The notes beneath the pieces were generated by a model that was given only the letters and a program-made list of their open reading frames with translations, had not been told where the DNA came from and did no database searches. Shown piece after piece: positions 27,236 through 36,387 of a DNA stretch of 64,000 nucleotides. Numbering within the stretch: the stretch's first letter is position 1; the number at the start of each line of letters is the position of its first letter. This DNA comes from an uncultured Planktomarina sp. (GTDB taxonomy: Bacteria; Pseudomonadota; Alphaproteobacteria; Rhodobacterales; Rhodobacteraceae), in NCBI GenBank assembly GCA_905182425.1, contig CAJJBP010000003.1, positions 37,318-101,317 of the forward strand. Direction: 5' to 3'. Position numbers and translations under genes: made by a program.

Positions 27236-28240
27236 ATGGGACGTATCGTATTGAACAAAGTTTCTAAGAGCTTTGGTGAAACACTGGTCATTCCTCCTTT
27301 GGATTTGACGATTGAAGATGGTGATTTTACAGTATTCGTTGGTCCCTCGGGATGCGGTAAATCCACACTTCTGCGAATGATTGCAGGACTTGAGGAATTA
27401 ACATCAGGTGATATTGAAATTAACGATAAGGACGTAACGCAAGTCTCTCCGTCCAAGCGTGGTCTGGCAATGGTGTTCCAGTCTTATGCGCTTTATCCCC
27501 ACATGACGGTGCGTAAGAATATTGGGTTTCCACTACGCATGCAGAAGATGGCGCCAGCTGAGATTGACAAGCGGGTCGAAAATGCTGCGGCATCTTTAAA
27601 CCTGGTAGATTATCTTGATCGCAAGCCAGGTCAGCTATCAGGCGGTCAGCGCCAGCGCGTGGCTATTGGCCGTGCTATCGTCCGTGATCCTTTGGCCTTT
27701 CTTTTTGATGAACCTTTATCGAACCTCGATGCGGCATTGCGAGTAGGAATGCGTCTTGAGATCAACGAAATGCATGCGCGTATGAAAACGACCATGATTT
27801 ACGTGACACACGACCAGGTCGAAGCGATGACGATGGCCGACAAAATAGTTGTACTTAGGGCAGGTCTGATTGAGCAGATTGGCTCACCACTAGATCTCTA
27901 CCATAGACCTCAGAATGTCTTTGTAGCTGGCTTTATAGGCTCTCCAAAAATGAATATTTTTTCAGGCCCTGAGGCTGAAAAGGTTAATGCTCACTCAATT
28001 GGTATTCGCCCAGAGCATACGGAGGTCAGCATGACAAAAGGTGCTTGGAAAGGTCGCGTAGGTGTTGCTGAGCATTTGGGATCAGACACATTCATTCACG
28101 TCCATGATACCGGCCTTGCAGACATACTAACCGTCCGTATATCTGGCGACATCTCACTCAAACATGGTGATAAAATCTTCCTCTCGCCGCAAACCGATAG
28201 GATCCATAAATTTGACGAAGAAGGTCTTCGCATAGAATGA
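27236..28240 (+). CDS. smoK: Sorbitol/mannitol ABC transporter ATP-binding protein
   Basis: This 334-aa MalK/UgpC-type ATPase has Walker [10 protein letters not shown] (about 36-44), Q-loop in [11 protein letters not shown], signature LSGGQRQR, Walker B FLFDEP and switch His in [12 protein letters not shown]-terminal TOBE regulatory domain includes [10 protein letters not shown]. It overlaps the following SDR gene by four bases (ATGA), so the two are coupled. Confidence 0.93.
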   Translation: MGRIVLNKVSKSFGETLVIPPLDLTIEDGDFTVFVGPSGCGKSTLLRMIAGLEELTSGDIEINDKDVTQVSPSKRGLAMVFQSYALYPHMTVRKNIGFPLRMQKMAPAEIDKRVENAAASLNLVDYLDRKPGQLSGGQRQRVAIGRAIVRDPLAFLFDEPLSNLDAALRVGMRLEINEMHARMKTTMIYVTHDQVEAMTMADKIVVLRAGLIEQIGSPLDLYHRPQNVFVAGFIGSPKMNIFSGPEAEKVNAHSIGIRPEHTEVSMTKGAWKGRVGVAEHLGSDTFIHVHDTGLADILTVRISGDISLKHGDKIFLSPQTDRIHKFDEEGLRIE

Positions 28241-29010
28241 AACGTCTTGATGGAAAATCGGCGCTTATTACAGGAGCTGCCCGCGGGATTGGATTGGCAT
28301 TTGCAAAAGCTTATGCTGCCGAAGGCGCGCGGGTTGCTATTGCAGATATTGATGTTGACGGCGCAAAGCGGGCGGCTAAAGAAATTGCGTCAGGTGCGAT
28401 TGCGGTCGAATTAGACGTGACAAAGCAGGTTAGTATAAACACCGCCGTTCATAATACTGTTCGAGCTTTTGGTCAGATTGACATTCTTATAAACAATGCT
28501 GCTGTTTTTATGGCCTCCCCAATTGTTGAAATTAGCCGAGAAGACTTTGCGCGCGCTTTTGATATCAATGTAGCAGGAACATTGTTCACAATGCAGGCAG
28601 TGGCGAAGCACATGATCTCTAACAGTGTGCGTGGAAAAATAATCAATATTGCCAGCCAAGCAGGTCGACGGGGTGAGCCTCTTGTCGCAGTTTATTGCGC
28701 CAGTAAGGCGTCGGTCATAAGCATAACCCAATCGGCAGGTCTGAACCTAATTCAGTATGGAATAAACGTGAACGCAATAGCCCCAGGTGTTGTTGATGGA
28801 GCGCACTGGGACGATGTAGATGCTTTTTTCGCAAAATATGAGGGTAAAGCACTGGGTCAGAAAAAGCAGGAGGTAGGTTCCGCAGTACCCTTTGGACGGA
28901 TGGGACGTGGCGAAGATCTAACAGGAATGGCAATATTTCTTGCGTCCCAAGAGGCCAATTACATTGTAGCTCAGACGTATAATGTTGATGGCGGAAACTG
29001 GATGAGTTGA
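28237..29010 (+). CDS. smoS: Short-chain dehydrogenase, sorbitol (L-iditol 2-) dehydrogenase type
   Basis: This 257-aa cytoplasmic NAD-dependent enzyme has an N-terminal nucleotide motif TGAARGIG (about 11-18), NNAA in the middle, catalytic Ser in INIASQAG and the YxxxK pair in YCASK. It ends in the usual ...[10 protein letters not shown]. In Rhodobacter-type smo operons this position encodes sorbitol dehydrogenase converting D-sorbitol to fructose. Assignment rests on family and operon order. Confidence 0.88.
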   Translation: MKRLDGKSALITGAARGIGLAFAKAYAAEGARVAIADIDVDGAKRAAKEIASGAIAVELDVTKQVSINTAVHNTVRAFGQIDILINNAAVFMASPIVEISREDFARAFDINVAGTLFTMQAVAKHMISNSVRGKIINIASQAGRRGEPLVAVYCASKASVISITQSAGLNLIQYGINVNAIAPGVVDGAHWDDVDAFFAKYEGKALGQKKQEVGSAVPFGRMGRGEDLTGMAIFLASQEANYIVAQTYNVDGGNWMS

Positions 29011-29038
29011 TGGGCAATATTAAGAAAGGAGCGCATTG

Positions 29039-30505
29039 ATGAGGCTCAGTAACGCAACGTTGAGCAAGCTTCCACCAGAGGTTCTGCGTCCAATTTATGA
29101 TCGAGAAAAGTTGACAGCAGGGATCGTTCACATTGGCCTTGGTAACTTTCACCGCGCACATCAGGCCTGGTACCTGCACCGACTGATGCAAAAAGGTCTA
29201 GCGCTAGATTGGGCAATTATTGGCGCTGGTGTGCGCCCTTATGATGCTGTTATGCGCGATCGCTTGATTGCTCAGGACTGTCTAACTACTTTGATCGAAC
29301 TAGATCCCGCGTCGAGTTCTGCTGAAGTTATTGGCGGTATGATTGACTATTTGCCGATTGAAGATGGGAATGCCTCATTAATCCTTCGAATGGCGCAAAA
29401 GGATATTCGAATTGTGTCAATTACTGTCACTGAGGGTGGCTATTTCATTGATCCAGCGACAAATCGCTTCGACGCCCATCACCCCGAAATTATACATGAT
29501 GCTGTAAACCCTGAAAAACCCAAAACGGCATTTGGCGCGATTGTTGCTGCCTTGCGCTTGCGGCGTAATAATGGTTCGGGGCCTCTCACGGGACTTTGCT
29601 GTGACAATCTTCAGGGCAATGGCGACATTTTCCGACAGGTTGTTGTTTCGCTTGCCCGGATGTCTGATCCGGAGCTGGCTAATTGGATAGATGTCAACTG
29701 TACATTTCCTAATTCGATGGTTGATTGCATTGTTCCTACCACGGGCTCAAACGAAATCGCTTTGACTAAGGAAATTGGTATTGAAGATCAGGTTCCAGTT
29801 ACCCACGAAAACTTTAGACAGTGGGTGGTGGAGGATGATTTCTGCGCAGGCCGTCCGGATTGGGAAAAAGTGGGTGTACAATGCATCGGAGCGGTTCATG
29901 ATTTTGAATTGATGAAGCTGCGAATACTAAACGGTGGCCATCAAGTTGTTTCAGTTCCTGCAGAAGTGCTGTCTTTAAAAACCATCGCAAGTTCCATGCA
30001 GCACCCTCTGATTAGTGGACTGTTTCAAAAAGTAGCCTTGACTGAAATTGCACCGAACGTAAAAGCCGTTCCTGGCATGACGCCAGAGGATTATGTAAAT
30101 CTGATCCATAATCGATTTATGAACCCAAAGATTATTGACACAATCAGGCGCGTTGCTTTTGATGGTTCTTCTCGTCACCCGTGTTTTATTGTTCCATCGA
30201 TCCGTGATGGTTTGGCTGTGGGCACACCCATTGAAGGCCTCGCGTTGGTTGAAGCCGCCTGGGCTCGCATGTGCGAGGGTGAGCGTGAAAACCAAACGAC
30301 CATCGAACCAAATGACCCGTTCTGGAATGAACTTCAAACTAAAGCTCGGGAAGCCCGTCTAACTCCAGGCGTGTGGCTTGAGATGAGGCAGTTTTATGGA
30401 GATCTTGCAGATGAGCCTCGATTTGCAGACAGCTTTGTTTCGTGGCTTGAAATGATATGGAGTGAAGGATTGGAAAAGGCTATTTCAACCTATCTAGACG
30501 GCTGA
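29039..30505 (+). CDS. mtlK: Mannitol 2-dehydrogenase (polyol-specific long-chain family)
   Basis: This 488-aa enzyme oxidises D-mannitol (and often D-arabitol or sorbitol) to the ketose. It has an N-terminal Rossmann region (HIGLGNFHRAHQAWY, about 31-45) and the family signature around CDNLQGNGD. The catalytic Lys lies in the later MKLRILNGGHQ motif. The ATG at 29039 is preferred to the adjacent TTG because AAGGAG lies 8 bases before it. It is the last gene of the operon, and fructose is the expected product for central metabolism. Confidence 0.93.
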   Translation: MRLSNATLSKLPPEVLRPIYDREKLTAGIVHIGLGNFHRAHQAWYLHRLMQKGLALDWAIIGAGVRPYDAVMRDRLIAQDCLTTLIELDPASSSAEVIGGMIDYLPIEDGNASLILRMAQKDIRIVSITVTEGGYFIDPATNRFDAHHPEIIHDAVNPEKPKTAFGAIVAALRLRRNNGSGPLTGLCCDNLQGNGDIFRQVVVSLARMSDPELANWIDVNCTFPNSMVDCIVPTTGSNEIALTKEIGIEDQVPVTHENFRQWVVEDDFCAGRPDWEKVGVQCIGAVHDFELMKLRILNGGHQVVSVPAEVLSLKTIASSMQHPLISGLFQKVALTEIAPNVKAVPGMTPEDYVNLIHNRFMNPKIIDTIRRVAFDGSSRHPCFIVPSIRDGLAVGTPIEGLALVEAAWARMCEGERENQTTIEPNDPFWNELQTKAREARLTPGVWLEMRQFYGDLADEPRFADSFVSWLEMIWSEGLEKAISTYLDG

Positions 30506-30570
30506 GAGATGGTCGGTGTCGGAAATGATTTGGGTGCGCCAGTTTTCCGATTAAAAATAACGCCATAATT

Positions 30571-31404
30571 TTAACCCAACTTTTTAGCAATTATACGAAT
30601 ACCTGAAATTGATGAGTCAGAAAAAAACTCAACCATCTTGCTATAAAAATGTTTTTTATCTTGAAATGCTTCCTCTCCGTGCAACTTAGTGAATTTTTCG
30701 CGGGTTCTTAGAAAAAGATTCAATCGCTGTGAAGTAAAGGTCAACCAATCTGAAGTCATATTTTCTGCTGAAGTAATTTCAAAGCCAACAGCTCGCAAGC
30801 CTTGCAAATAATTGTTTTCGGCAACAAGCGAATTTGCAAATAATTCTTTGTTTAATAGTTGGACATCGGCGCGTTTGTAAGCACTTCCCTGCATCAAGTC
30901 CTCAATAAAAATTGTTCCACCTGGTGATAGAAGCTCATATATTTTTTTTGTAAATAATTCTCTTTTTGGAATGTGAAATAACGCCAACCAACTCACAATA
31001 TGATCAAATTTAAGATTTTTAAACTCTGCTTGCAAAAAGTCAATTTGTCGGTGTGTAACTAGTGTATCTAGTCCACACCTTGCGGTAAGGATCTTTGCCA
31101 CTTTATTAAAGTCTTGTTGTAACTCTAAAGCGGTTACCTGGGCATTTGTTTTACCCGCTATAAATCTTGATGGCCCACCCCAACCTGCGCCAATTTCTAA
31201 TACATTGGCATTTTTCTCTATAGCAAGGGCATCTATTGCAAGTTGAACGCTTGCGACACCATGATAGTGCAGCTGATCAATTTTGCACACTTCATTAAAA
31301 TCTAAAGGGGATCCCTGCGCAAAGCCCAAGTCTGACAAGTCTGCAATTATACTCGCTGCCTTTGCATATAATTTCATGTCTTTGATACTTAGGTCTTTGG
31401 TCAT
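30571..31404 (-). CDS. SAM-dependent class I methyltransferase
   Basis: This 277-aa cytoplasmic protein has the SAM-binding motif I VLEIGAGWGGPS (about residues 67-78), acidic motif II (VTALELQQ) and the post-motif FDHIVSWLALFHIP. It resembles small-molecule N- or C-methyltransferases (sterol-, phosphoethanolamine- or sarcosine-methylating type). The substrate is not evident. It stands alone and converges with the mannitol operon. Composition is AT- and Lys-richer than the polyol genes. Confidence 0.8.
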   Translation of the reverse strand: MTKDLSIKDMKLYAKAASIIADLSDLGFAQGSPLDFNEVCKIDQLHYHGVASVQLAIDALAIEKNANVLEIGAGWGGPSRFIAGKTNAQVTALELQQDFNKVAKILTARCGLDTLVTHRQIDFLQAEFKNLKFDHIVSWLALFHIPKRELFTKKIYELLSPGGTIFIEDLMQGSAYKRADVQLLNKELFANSLVAENNYLQGLRAVGFEITSAENMTSDWLTFTSQRLNLFLRTREKFTKLHGEEAFQDKKHFYSKMVEFFSDSSISGIRIIAKKLG

Positions 31405-31930
31405 GGGTTCACCTATTTATTTATTATTAGATACGAGTGTTAAGAATTTTCGCTCCAAGTTCTGCAATATTGGTCTTTATTTTTATTAAACATATCGCTG
31501 TGTACTGTAAAAATATCATCAGCTTTCAAACCGTCAACTACAACTTTTAAAGACTTTGTCGGTTACGTTATGTGGTTTGAATATTTAAAAGTTGGGGTAA
31601 AGAGACCGACTATGTGCGTCATTTAGACTAGAGGTTATGGTGAATAACGGTTCATGAGTATGTTGTATCCGGGTTCACTTATAAAGTGATGTAAGGTGGA
31701 TCCTGTAGGATTTGGTGCAGTGATTTCACACTAAAATCTACTTACCGGGTTGACCGGTTTATTTTAGATACAAAACTCGTTCAATGGATTTAGCATAAAG
31801 TACACATTGACCTTGTTCAAAAAATGAGTGTGTAGAGTATAAGAGCTAGTTTACCCTACGTCAGGCTTTGTGAGTACTATAAAAAATGTATGATTTTAAT
31901 ACTCTGAAAAAATCACTTAGGAAAATTACC
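31405..31930. other. Long intergenic region with several small hairpins, possible structured RNA
   Basis: About 525 bases hold no protein gene. Between 31640 and 31765 there are consecutive small inverted repeats: TCACTT-ATA-AAGTGA at 31675-31689, TCCTGTAGGA at 31700-31709 and ACCGG-GTTGA-CCGGT at 31744-31758 before a T-rich stretch. They could be a short structured RNA with its terminator, or chance. Confidence 0.3.
31744..31758 (+). terminator. Small GC hairpin followed by a T-rich stretch
   Basis: ACCGG and CCGGT enclose GTTGA, followed directly by TTTATTTT. It is terminator-like on the + strand, although no protein gene ends immediately upstream. Confidence 0.4.
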
Positions 31931-32284
31931 ATGGATCAGAACCTTAGAGCCTCAATTCAAACGAGCACTTTCTTTTATTTTCTTATAGTTGTTTGCCTGG
32001 TCACAGTTGCTCAGCTTACAACAATGACAGTAATCGTTTTTGCCGATATTACTGGTAAAGAGTCAGTTGTGGCGGCATCAGTAATTGGCCCATCTTTAAT
32101 TGGGGCATTCGGCATCATTCGGTTACTTACAAATATGGAATACCTCGTACGAGATATGGATGATAAAATGAGGGCAACTGTTTATGGAGCTGGTACTAAT
32201 GCAATACCATTTTCCATACTTAAACTTATTTTCGCTGCGATTTTCGTTGTGATAGCGATCGTTCAATTACTGGCTATTTTTTAA
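31931..32284 (+). CDS. Small integral membrane protein, unknown
   Basis: This 117-aa protein has three hydrophobic segments (about 11-35, 48-67 and 93-117), with a charged loop YLVRDMDDKMRATVYG between the second and third. The start at 31931 is chosen because AGGAAA lies 6 bases upstream. I do not recognise a family; the loop and short length suggest a small inner-membrane accessory protein. A weak inverted repeat follows at about 32320-32358. Confidence 0.6.
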   Translation: MDQNLRASIQTSTFFYFLIVVCLVTVAQLTTMTVIVFADITGKESVVAASVIGPSLIGAFGIIRLLTNMEYLVRDMDDKMRATVYGAGTNAIPFSILKLIFAAIFVVIAIVQLLAIF

Positions 32285-32604
32285 AAAGGCCGATCAACCT
32301 CATTTTAAAAAATAACGTTCAGGGTGGATTTAACCTCTATCATTTTAATTCATCCTGAGGCGAGCTCTCACTCCGAAACATCTGAATTCGCGTTTCTGAT
32401 AGCATAAATATATTTGTTTTGACTTGAAAAGTTATGCTGCAGGCGCTTAATTCTTCGAGGGCTTGCAGCTAAGCCTTTTCGATTATTTTGGTTCTGTTTA
32501 TCTGTAAATCACCAAAGCCAGTAAAGATGAGATGGCTGATCTGAACTTGGGTTTTTAATTGAGAAATTCTGATATCCTGAACTTTTCTCTGATAGGTCGG
32601 CAAA
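32285..32604. other. Intergenic region with a weak inverted repeat
   Basis: TCAGGGTGGATT near 32320 can pair, with two G-T wobbles, with AATTCATCCTGA near 32347, a possible terminator for the upstream membrane protein. Nothing else is recognised. Confidence 0.35.
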
Positions 32605-32619
32605 ATGAGGTGTGGGAGA

Positions 32620-32844
32620 ATGCTTAAACTACTGTTTGTCTCTATTGCTATTTTAGGGTTAGTGTCATGCGGAGGGGGAGGACAGTATTCCTATAACTCA
32701 AGCTTTAGTTCCATCAAGCAGGCTAGAAGTTCTGTGGTTGCCAGTTTTGGGAACTCTAATAGAAGAGCCGCTAGTACTAACTTTAAATCCAGTATCACTA
32801 GTTTCAAAAAAATTGGCAGCACTACATTAAGCGCTGGTTATTAA
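32620..32844 (+). CDS. Small lipoprotein, unknown
   Basis: This protein of about 74 aa has a short signal peptide (MLKLLFVSIAILG) and a lipobox LVSC, giving a mature protein that starts Cys-Gly-Gly-Gly-Gly. The mature part (about 57 residues) is Ser-, Asn-, Lys- and Arg-rich without domains. The ATG at 32620 gives the cleaner signal peptide; an in-frame ATG at 32605 is the alternative. It is probably attached to the outer membrane or held at the inner membrane. The function is unknown. Confidence 0.6.
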   Translation: MLKLLFVSIAILGLVSCGGGGQYSYNSSFSSIKQARSSVVASFGNSNRRAASTNFKSSITSFKKIGSTTLSAGY

Positions 32845-33157
32845 ACTATAAAACAAGTCCGGGGGCGGGTAAAATGTAATTTGTTTCATACGTATATTTT
32901 ATTATTAAGAACAACGTACGGCGTGGATCAAACATCCAGTTTTTGGTAATTTTAGATTTGCTCGCGTTTATCGCCGCCAATCCTTAATTAGACTAAGAGA
33001 TATAATAGACTTTTCTCCAAGGGATTTCTATTGTTGAACCAATGGCAGTTTTTACCTGAGGTGTGAGTATCAACCGCTCTTTTATTTTAGGCGTAATGTG
33101 GCTTCTTATTGCAGAAACCAAAACTCTTTCACGAGGATCATATTTAAGCTAAATTAA
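32845..33157. other. Intergenic region, nothing recognised
   Basis: About 310 AT-rich bases. No supported gene, RNA or repeat. Confidence 0.4.
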
Positions 33158-33689
33158 CTAGCTTAATGAAAAAGTTTTTATATCATCAAATTTTAAGTGA
33201 TCGGTTGTGTTGGACCCATAATAGACTTTTTCAATAATGCCATCTTTGTTTAGCAGAATATCTACTGGAACAGTCGTCATAGAACCTTTTACTGGCAGCG
33301 GAAAATAACCCAGCCCAAAGGCGTTGAAAATTTTGAAAAACCCAAGTGTTGATCCCACCACAAACTTCCATACAGATTGCTTAACACCAAATTTCTTAAA
33401 ATATTCGAAATTTTCATCTGCTAGAATTGGAAACGGTGCACTGTGTTTTTTAGTACTTTTTGTTAAAAATCCAAAGGAGAATTAAAGATCGCGACAACCC
33501 TAAAATTCTTGTCTAACTCCTTATACCTTAAACAAAATTCGTTGAGGCTAAGATTGCAAAGCGGGCAAGATGCAAAGCGATAAAAAGTAATTAATGTTTT
33601 TTTCCAATAATGTCACTGATATTAAAAACATCACCATTGGTTGAATGCAGCTTTAAATCGTCGATTTTATCGCCTTTACTAAATCTCAT
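33158..33689 (-). pseudogene. Peroxiredoxin-like (AhpC/TSA, redoxin) protein with two frameshifts
   Basis: Reading leftward from the ATG at 33689: MRFSKGDKIDDLKLHSTN, then a break at an A7 run (about 33597-33603). One extra A would restore TLITFYRFASCPLC with its CxxC redox pair. A second break falls at a T5 run (about 33461-33466), where one extra T would restore LTKSTKKHSAPFPILADE. The last open piece (33158-33361) ends the protein (VPVDILLNKDGIIEKVYYG). About 177 codons in all, the usual size. Both lesions are one-base losses in homopolymers, so either a recent pseudogene or sequencing error. Confidence 0.75.
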
Positions 33690-33839
33690 CTTCCAGTCAC
33701 TTTCTGCCACTTATGATAACAAAAAAGAAATTCTGCGTAATGCTCGATTGTTATAAAAATCCAATTGGGACTGTCAAGTATCAGGTCGACCTTAAGTCGA
33801 GTCTTTTTGCTGACCTAGTAAATTGGGCTCAGGAGTAAG

Positions 33840-34325
33840 GTGGTTCAGAAATTATATAAGAAACAGCCAAACATCATTAAAGAGATGAGACTTCTGAGTG
33901 CTACTTTTGTTATGCTGCTAAGAACTGCTGTGACTGCTTTGGTTGTAGTGACACTCTCTCCAAGCGGTGCTTTGGCGTTTGATCCATCAGATTTGAAAAA
34001 GTTGATGGAAACCAAAGAGTGTGTTGGGTGTGATTTAGAGGGTGCAGACCTAGTGCGTGCAAACCTAAAGGGTGCAAACTTGGTGGGTGCGAACCTGAAA
34101 AAAGCAATTCTTATCAAAGTAGACTTAAGGAGTGCAAACCTAGCAGGGTCTAACCTAGAAGGAGCCAACCTGTGGACAGCGTACTTATGGAAAGGGAACT
34201 TGGAGGGCGTAAACCTAAAAGGAGCCAATTTACTTAACGCAGACATTAGGTCAGTCAGAATGAAGAATACCATTTTTTGCAACACTACCATGCCTGATGG
34301 TAGTATTGTCGATAGAGATTGCTGA
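33840..34325 (+). CDS. Secreted pentapeptide-repeat protein
   Basis: This 161-aa protein has a long positively charged N-region and a signal peptide core (about 22-44, cleaved near ALA-F). About 17 pentapeptide repeats of the A(D/N)Lxx type (GADLVRANLKGANLVGANL...) follow, forming a right-handed beta helix. There is a Cys pair ahead of the repeats (ECVGCD) and two Cys at the C-terminus, all in the exported part. GTG at 33840 has AGGAG 5 bases upstream; an ATG at 33885 is the alternative start. Periplasmic location is inferred; the function of such proteins is generally unknown. Confidence 0.8.
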   Translation: MVQKLYKKQPNIIKEMRLLSATFVMLLRTAVTALVVVTLSPSGALAFDPSDLKKLMETKECVGCDLEGADLVRANLKGANLVGANLKKAILIKVDLRSANLAGSNLEGANLWTAYLWKGNLEGVNLKGANLLNADIRSVRMKNTIFCNTTMPDGSIVDRDC

Positions 34326-34423
34326 TCAGAAAGTAATTTTTGCAATGCAAATAAGGCTTACTATACTCAATGAAAACACGATGCGAAAGAAGTGGGAGGC
34401 AACAGAGTATTAAAGGGTGGAAG

Positions 34424-35203
34424 TTAAACTATTTGAGAATTTATAAAGCATTGTACGGCTGACACCCCATTAACTTTAACGTCAATTTCATCCCCAGGCC
34501 GTACAGGGTACAAACCAAGCGCAGTTCCTCCCAAGATAATATCTCCAGCTGATAATATTAAATCATGGTCAATCAAATGCTTTTGAAGCCAATTTAGTGA
34601 AGATAATGGTCCACCAGTCATCGGCCAAAGATCACCAAAATCAATTATAGAACCATTGATTTCTAGTGATAGGACTGACAGTTTTTCGTAAGCGTCTGGT
34701 AAGCTTTCCCAATTCTTTTCTGATAGAACTATACCTTTATTGAGCCCATTGTTAGCAATCAGTTCTGATAAAGACTTTTTTGGCGCACGAAAAACCAAAT
34801 TGTGTAATTCAATCACGGGGAAAACAGAGTCAATTTGGCCGAGCTCTCCAACTTTAATCGCCATTTCTGCTTCAACAGCCAAATTACAAAAATTACTTGG
34901 GTCTAACTCTACTCCGTTTGTATGTATTTCTTCATCAAACAAAGTGCCACGGATAGGCCCATTTATCCCAAACATTTTGGTAGTTCCGGGGCCGGTGCAT
35001 CCTACTTTGTAACCTACTACTCGTTCGCCGTCTTGAACTCTCAATCTAACGACAGCGTTTTGAACGGAGTATGCCTCGTTGATGTTTAAACTGAAGTCTT
35101 GTTCGCTAAAGCAAGTACCTGGTTTTATCGACCGAAAATCTTTTAACTGCCGCTGTGCTAGTTCGTCTATTTTATTTTCCACTTTAAAGGGCCCTAGTAG
35201 CAT
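34424..35203 (-). CDS. 2-keto-4-pentenoate hydratase / fumarylacetoacetase-family protein
   Basis: This 259-aa cytoplasmic protein has the FAH-fold hydratase pattern: GYKVGCTG (about 64-71), metal-ligand Glu residues in NLAVEAEMAIKVG, and GDIILGGTALGLYPVRPGDEIDV near the C-terminus. Members hydrate or decarboxylate 2-oxo-alkenoates in aromatic or sugar-acid breakdown. No pathway partners adjoin it, so the substrate is open. The ribosome site at the ATG is weak. Confidence 0.75.
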   Translation of the reverse strand: MLLGPFKVENKIDELAQRQLKDFRSIKPGTCFSEQDFSLNINEAYSVQNAVVRLRVQDGERVVGYKVGCTGPGTTKMFGINGPIRGTLFDEEIHTNGVELDPSNFCNLAVEAEMAIKVGELGQIDSVFPVIELHNLVFRAPKKSLSELIANNGLNKGIVLSEKNWESLPDAYEKLSVLSLEINGSIIDFGDLWPMTGGPLSSLNWLQKHLIDHDLILSAGDIILGGTALGLYPVRPGDEIDVKVNGVSAVQCFINSQIV

Positions 35204-35553
35204 CGATCTAATTTATGCTGAGTAATCTGCAACTTTTCAGCTCCAAGGACAATACAGTAAGGTGAACAGTTGGGTTCAGTATCTATTTTACAAATCTAAT
35301 TGAATAGGGCGATCCTAGGCCGCTGATATTAGCACGCTTTCATTTTTGTGCTAAACAATTGAGGCCACTCTGAAAAAGCAGTGTCGCGGTTTAGCTTTAT
35401 GTCTGAATTCAACTAAGTGATGGTGAGGTGCTACGAACTAAAGGCTACGGACCAAGGGCTATGCGCCAAACTGTCACCTTTTCTAAATAGTGTTTAGCCA
35501 TACCTCTCTAACATAACTTAAAACTTAATCAGTCAACCCAAGGAATTTATAAA
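35204..35553. promoter_or_regulatory. Intergenic region between divergent genes
   Basis: About 350 bases between the hydratase and the pseudoazurin gene must hold both promoters. I looked for an FNR-type TTGAT-N4-ATCAA site and did not see one. Confidence 0.4.
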
Positions 35554-35997
35554 ATGTACAAATTGCTTTCTGCGATGTTTTTAATAGGGTCGTCGGTCTC
35601 AGCTTTGGCGGAGACTATCGAAATAGAGATGCTCACTAAAAATGATGCTGGGGATCGCATGGTATTTAGTGAAGAGTTGGTCCGTGCTGAGGTAGGGGAT
35701 GTTATCCGTTTTTTGCCAACTGATAGGTCTCACAATGCTCAATCTGTTAAAGGTGCTTTGCCTGATGGCCAAAAATCTTTTAGAGGTAAGCAGAATAAGG
35801 CTGTTGAATATTTAGTTACTGAGACTGGTTTAACGGCAGTTATATGTGCCCCGCATCAAACAATGGGTATGGTCGCTTTAATTGTTGTAGGAAACGACCT
35901 TAGTAATGCTCAGCAAGTCTTGGATGCGCGTTTGCGAGGCAAGGGAAAAGATAAGATCAAGGCTCTTATTGAACAAGCACAGGCTACCCAACCCTAA
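35554..35997 (+). CDS. Pseudoazurin (type 1 blue copper protein)
   Basis: This 147-aa periplasmic electron carrier has a signal peptide (MYKLLSAMFLIGSSVSALA). The type-1 copper ligands are His in DRSHNAQ, then Cys, His and Met in CAPHQTMGM. A helical C-terminal extension (about 112-147) matches pseudoazurin. In Rhodobacterales it donates electrons to copper nitrite reductase or nitrous oxide reductase, or works with methylamine-type enzymes. None of those is beside it here. AAGGA lies 10 bases before the ATG. Confidence 0.85.
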   Translation: MYKLLSAMFLIGSSVSALAETIEIEMLTKNDAGDRMVFSEELVRAEVGDVIRFLPTDRSHNAQSVKGALPDGQKSFRGKQNKAVEYLVTETGLTAVICAPHQTMGMVALIVVGNDLSNAQQVLDARLRGKGKDKIKALIEQAQATQP

Positions 35998-36387
35998 CTC
36001 AATTATGGGTGTGATTCCATGAGGCGGCAAAAGAGAATGTCGCCTCATGCCTTATAGGCTTTCGCCAGTGCAGGACGTATTTCACAGCAAGACATGCTGG
36101 GGATACTGAGAAGTAAAAAGCAACATTACCCAGAACATTTTTTATAAATAGTCTGACAGAATCGAAAAATAAAAAAGCTTAATTGAAAATTAATTAAGCA
36201 GATATGTCTGCTCGCTTTACTAAAGATAACCCACCTTTAGGTTTAGTAGAAAATGGGGAATACGAAGTGGCTTTAGATGCACCAGAAGATGTCTAGAAAA
36301 GAGCTTGCGTAATATTGAAATTTTAAGCTGTCAGACTTTTTTTGTTAGTGCTCCAGAGAATTTTTGCATGTATTCCAGAAATTGGCC
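35998..36387. other. Intergenic region after the pseudoazurin gene
   Basis: A 30-codon frame at 36204-36296 has no ribosome site and no recognisable family, so I leave it uncalled. No terminator of quality. Confidence 0.35.

Noticed and set aside
33845..34345. 166-aa open frame antisense to the pentapeptide-repeat gene
   Set aside because: Its repeats are a reflection of the pentapeptide repeats on the other strand; the + strand has a signal peptide and a good ribosome site.
35204..35553. FNR-type anaerobic regulatory site before the pseudoazurin gene
   Set aside because: No TTGAT-N4-ATCAA match seen in the gap.
36204..36296. 30-aa frame after pseudoazurin
   Set aside because: No ribosome site; too short to judge.
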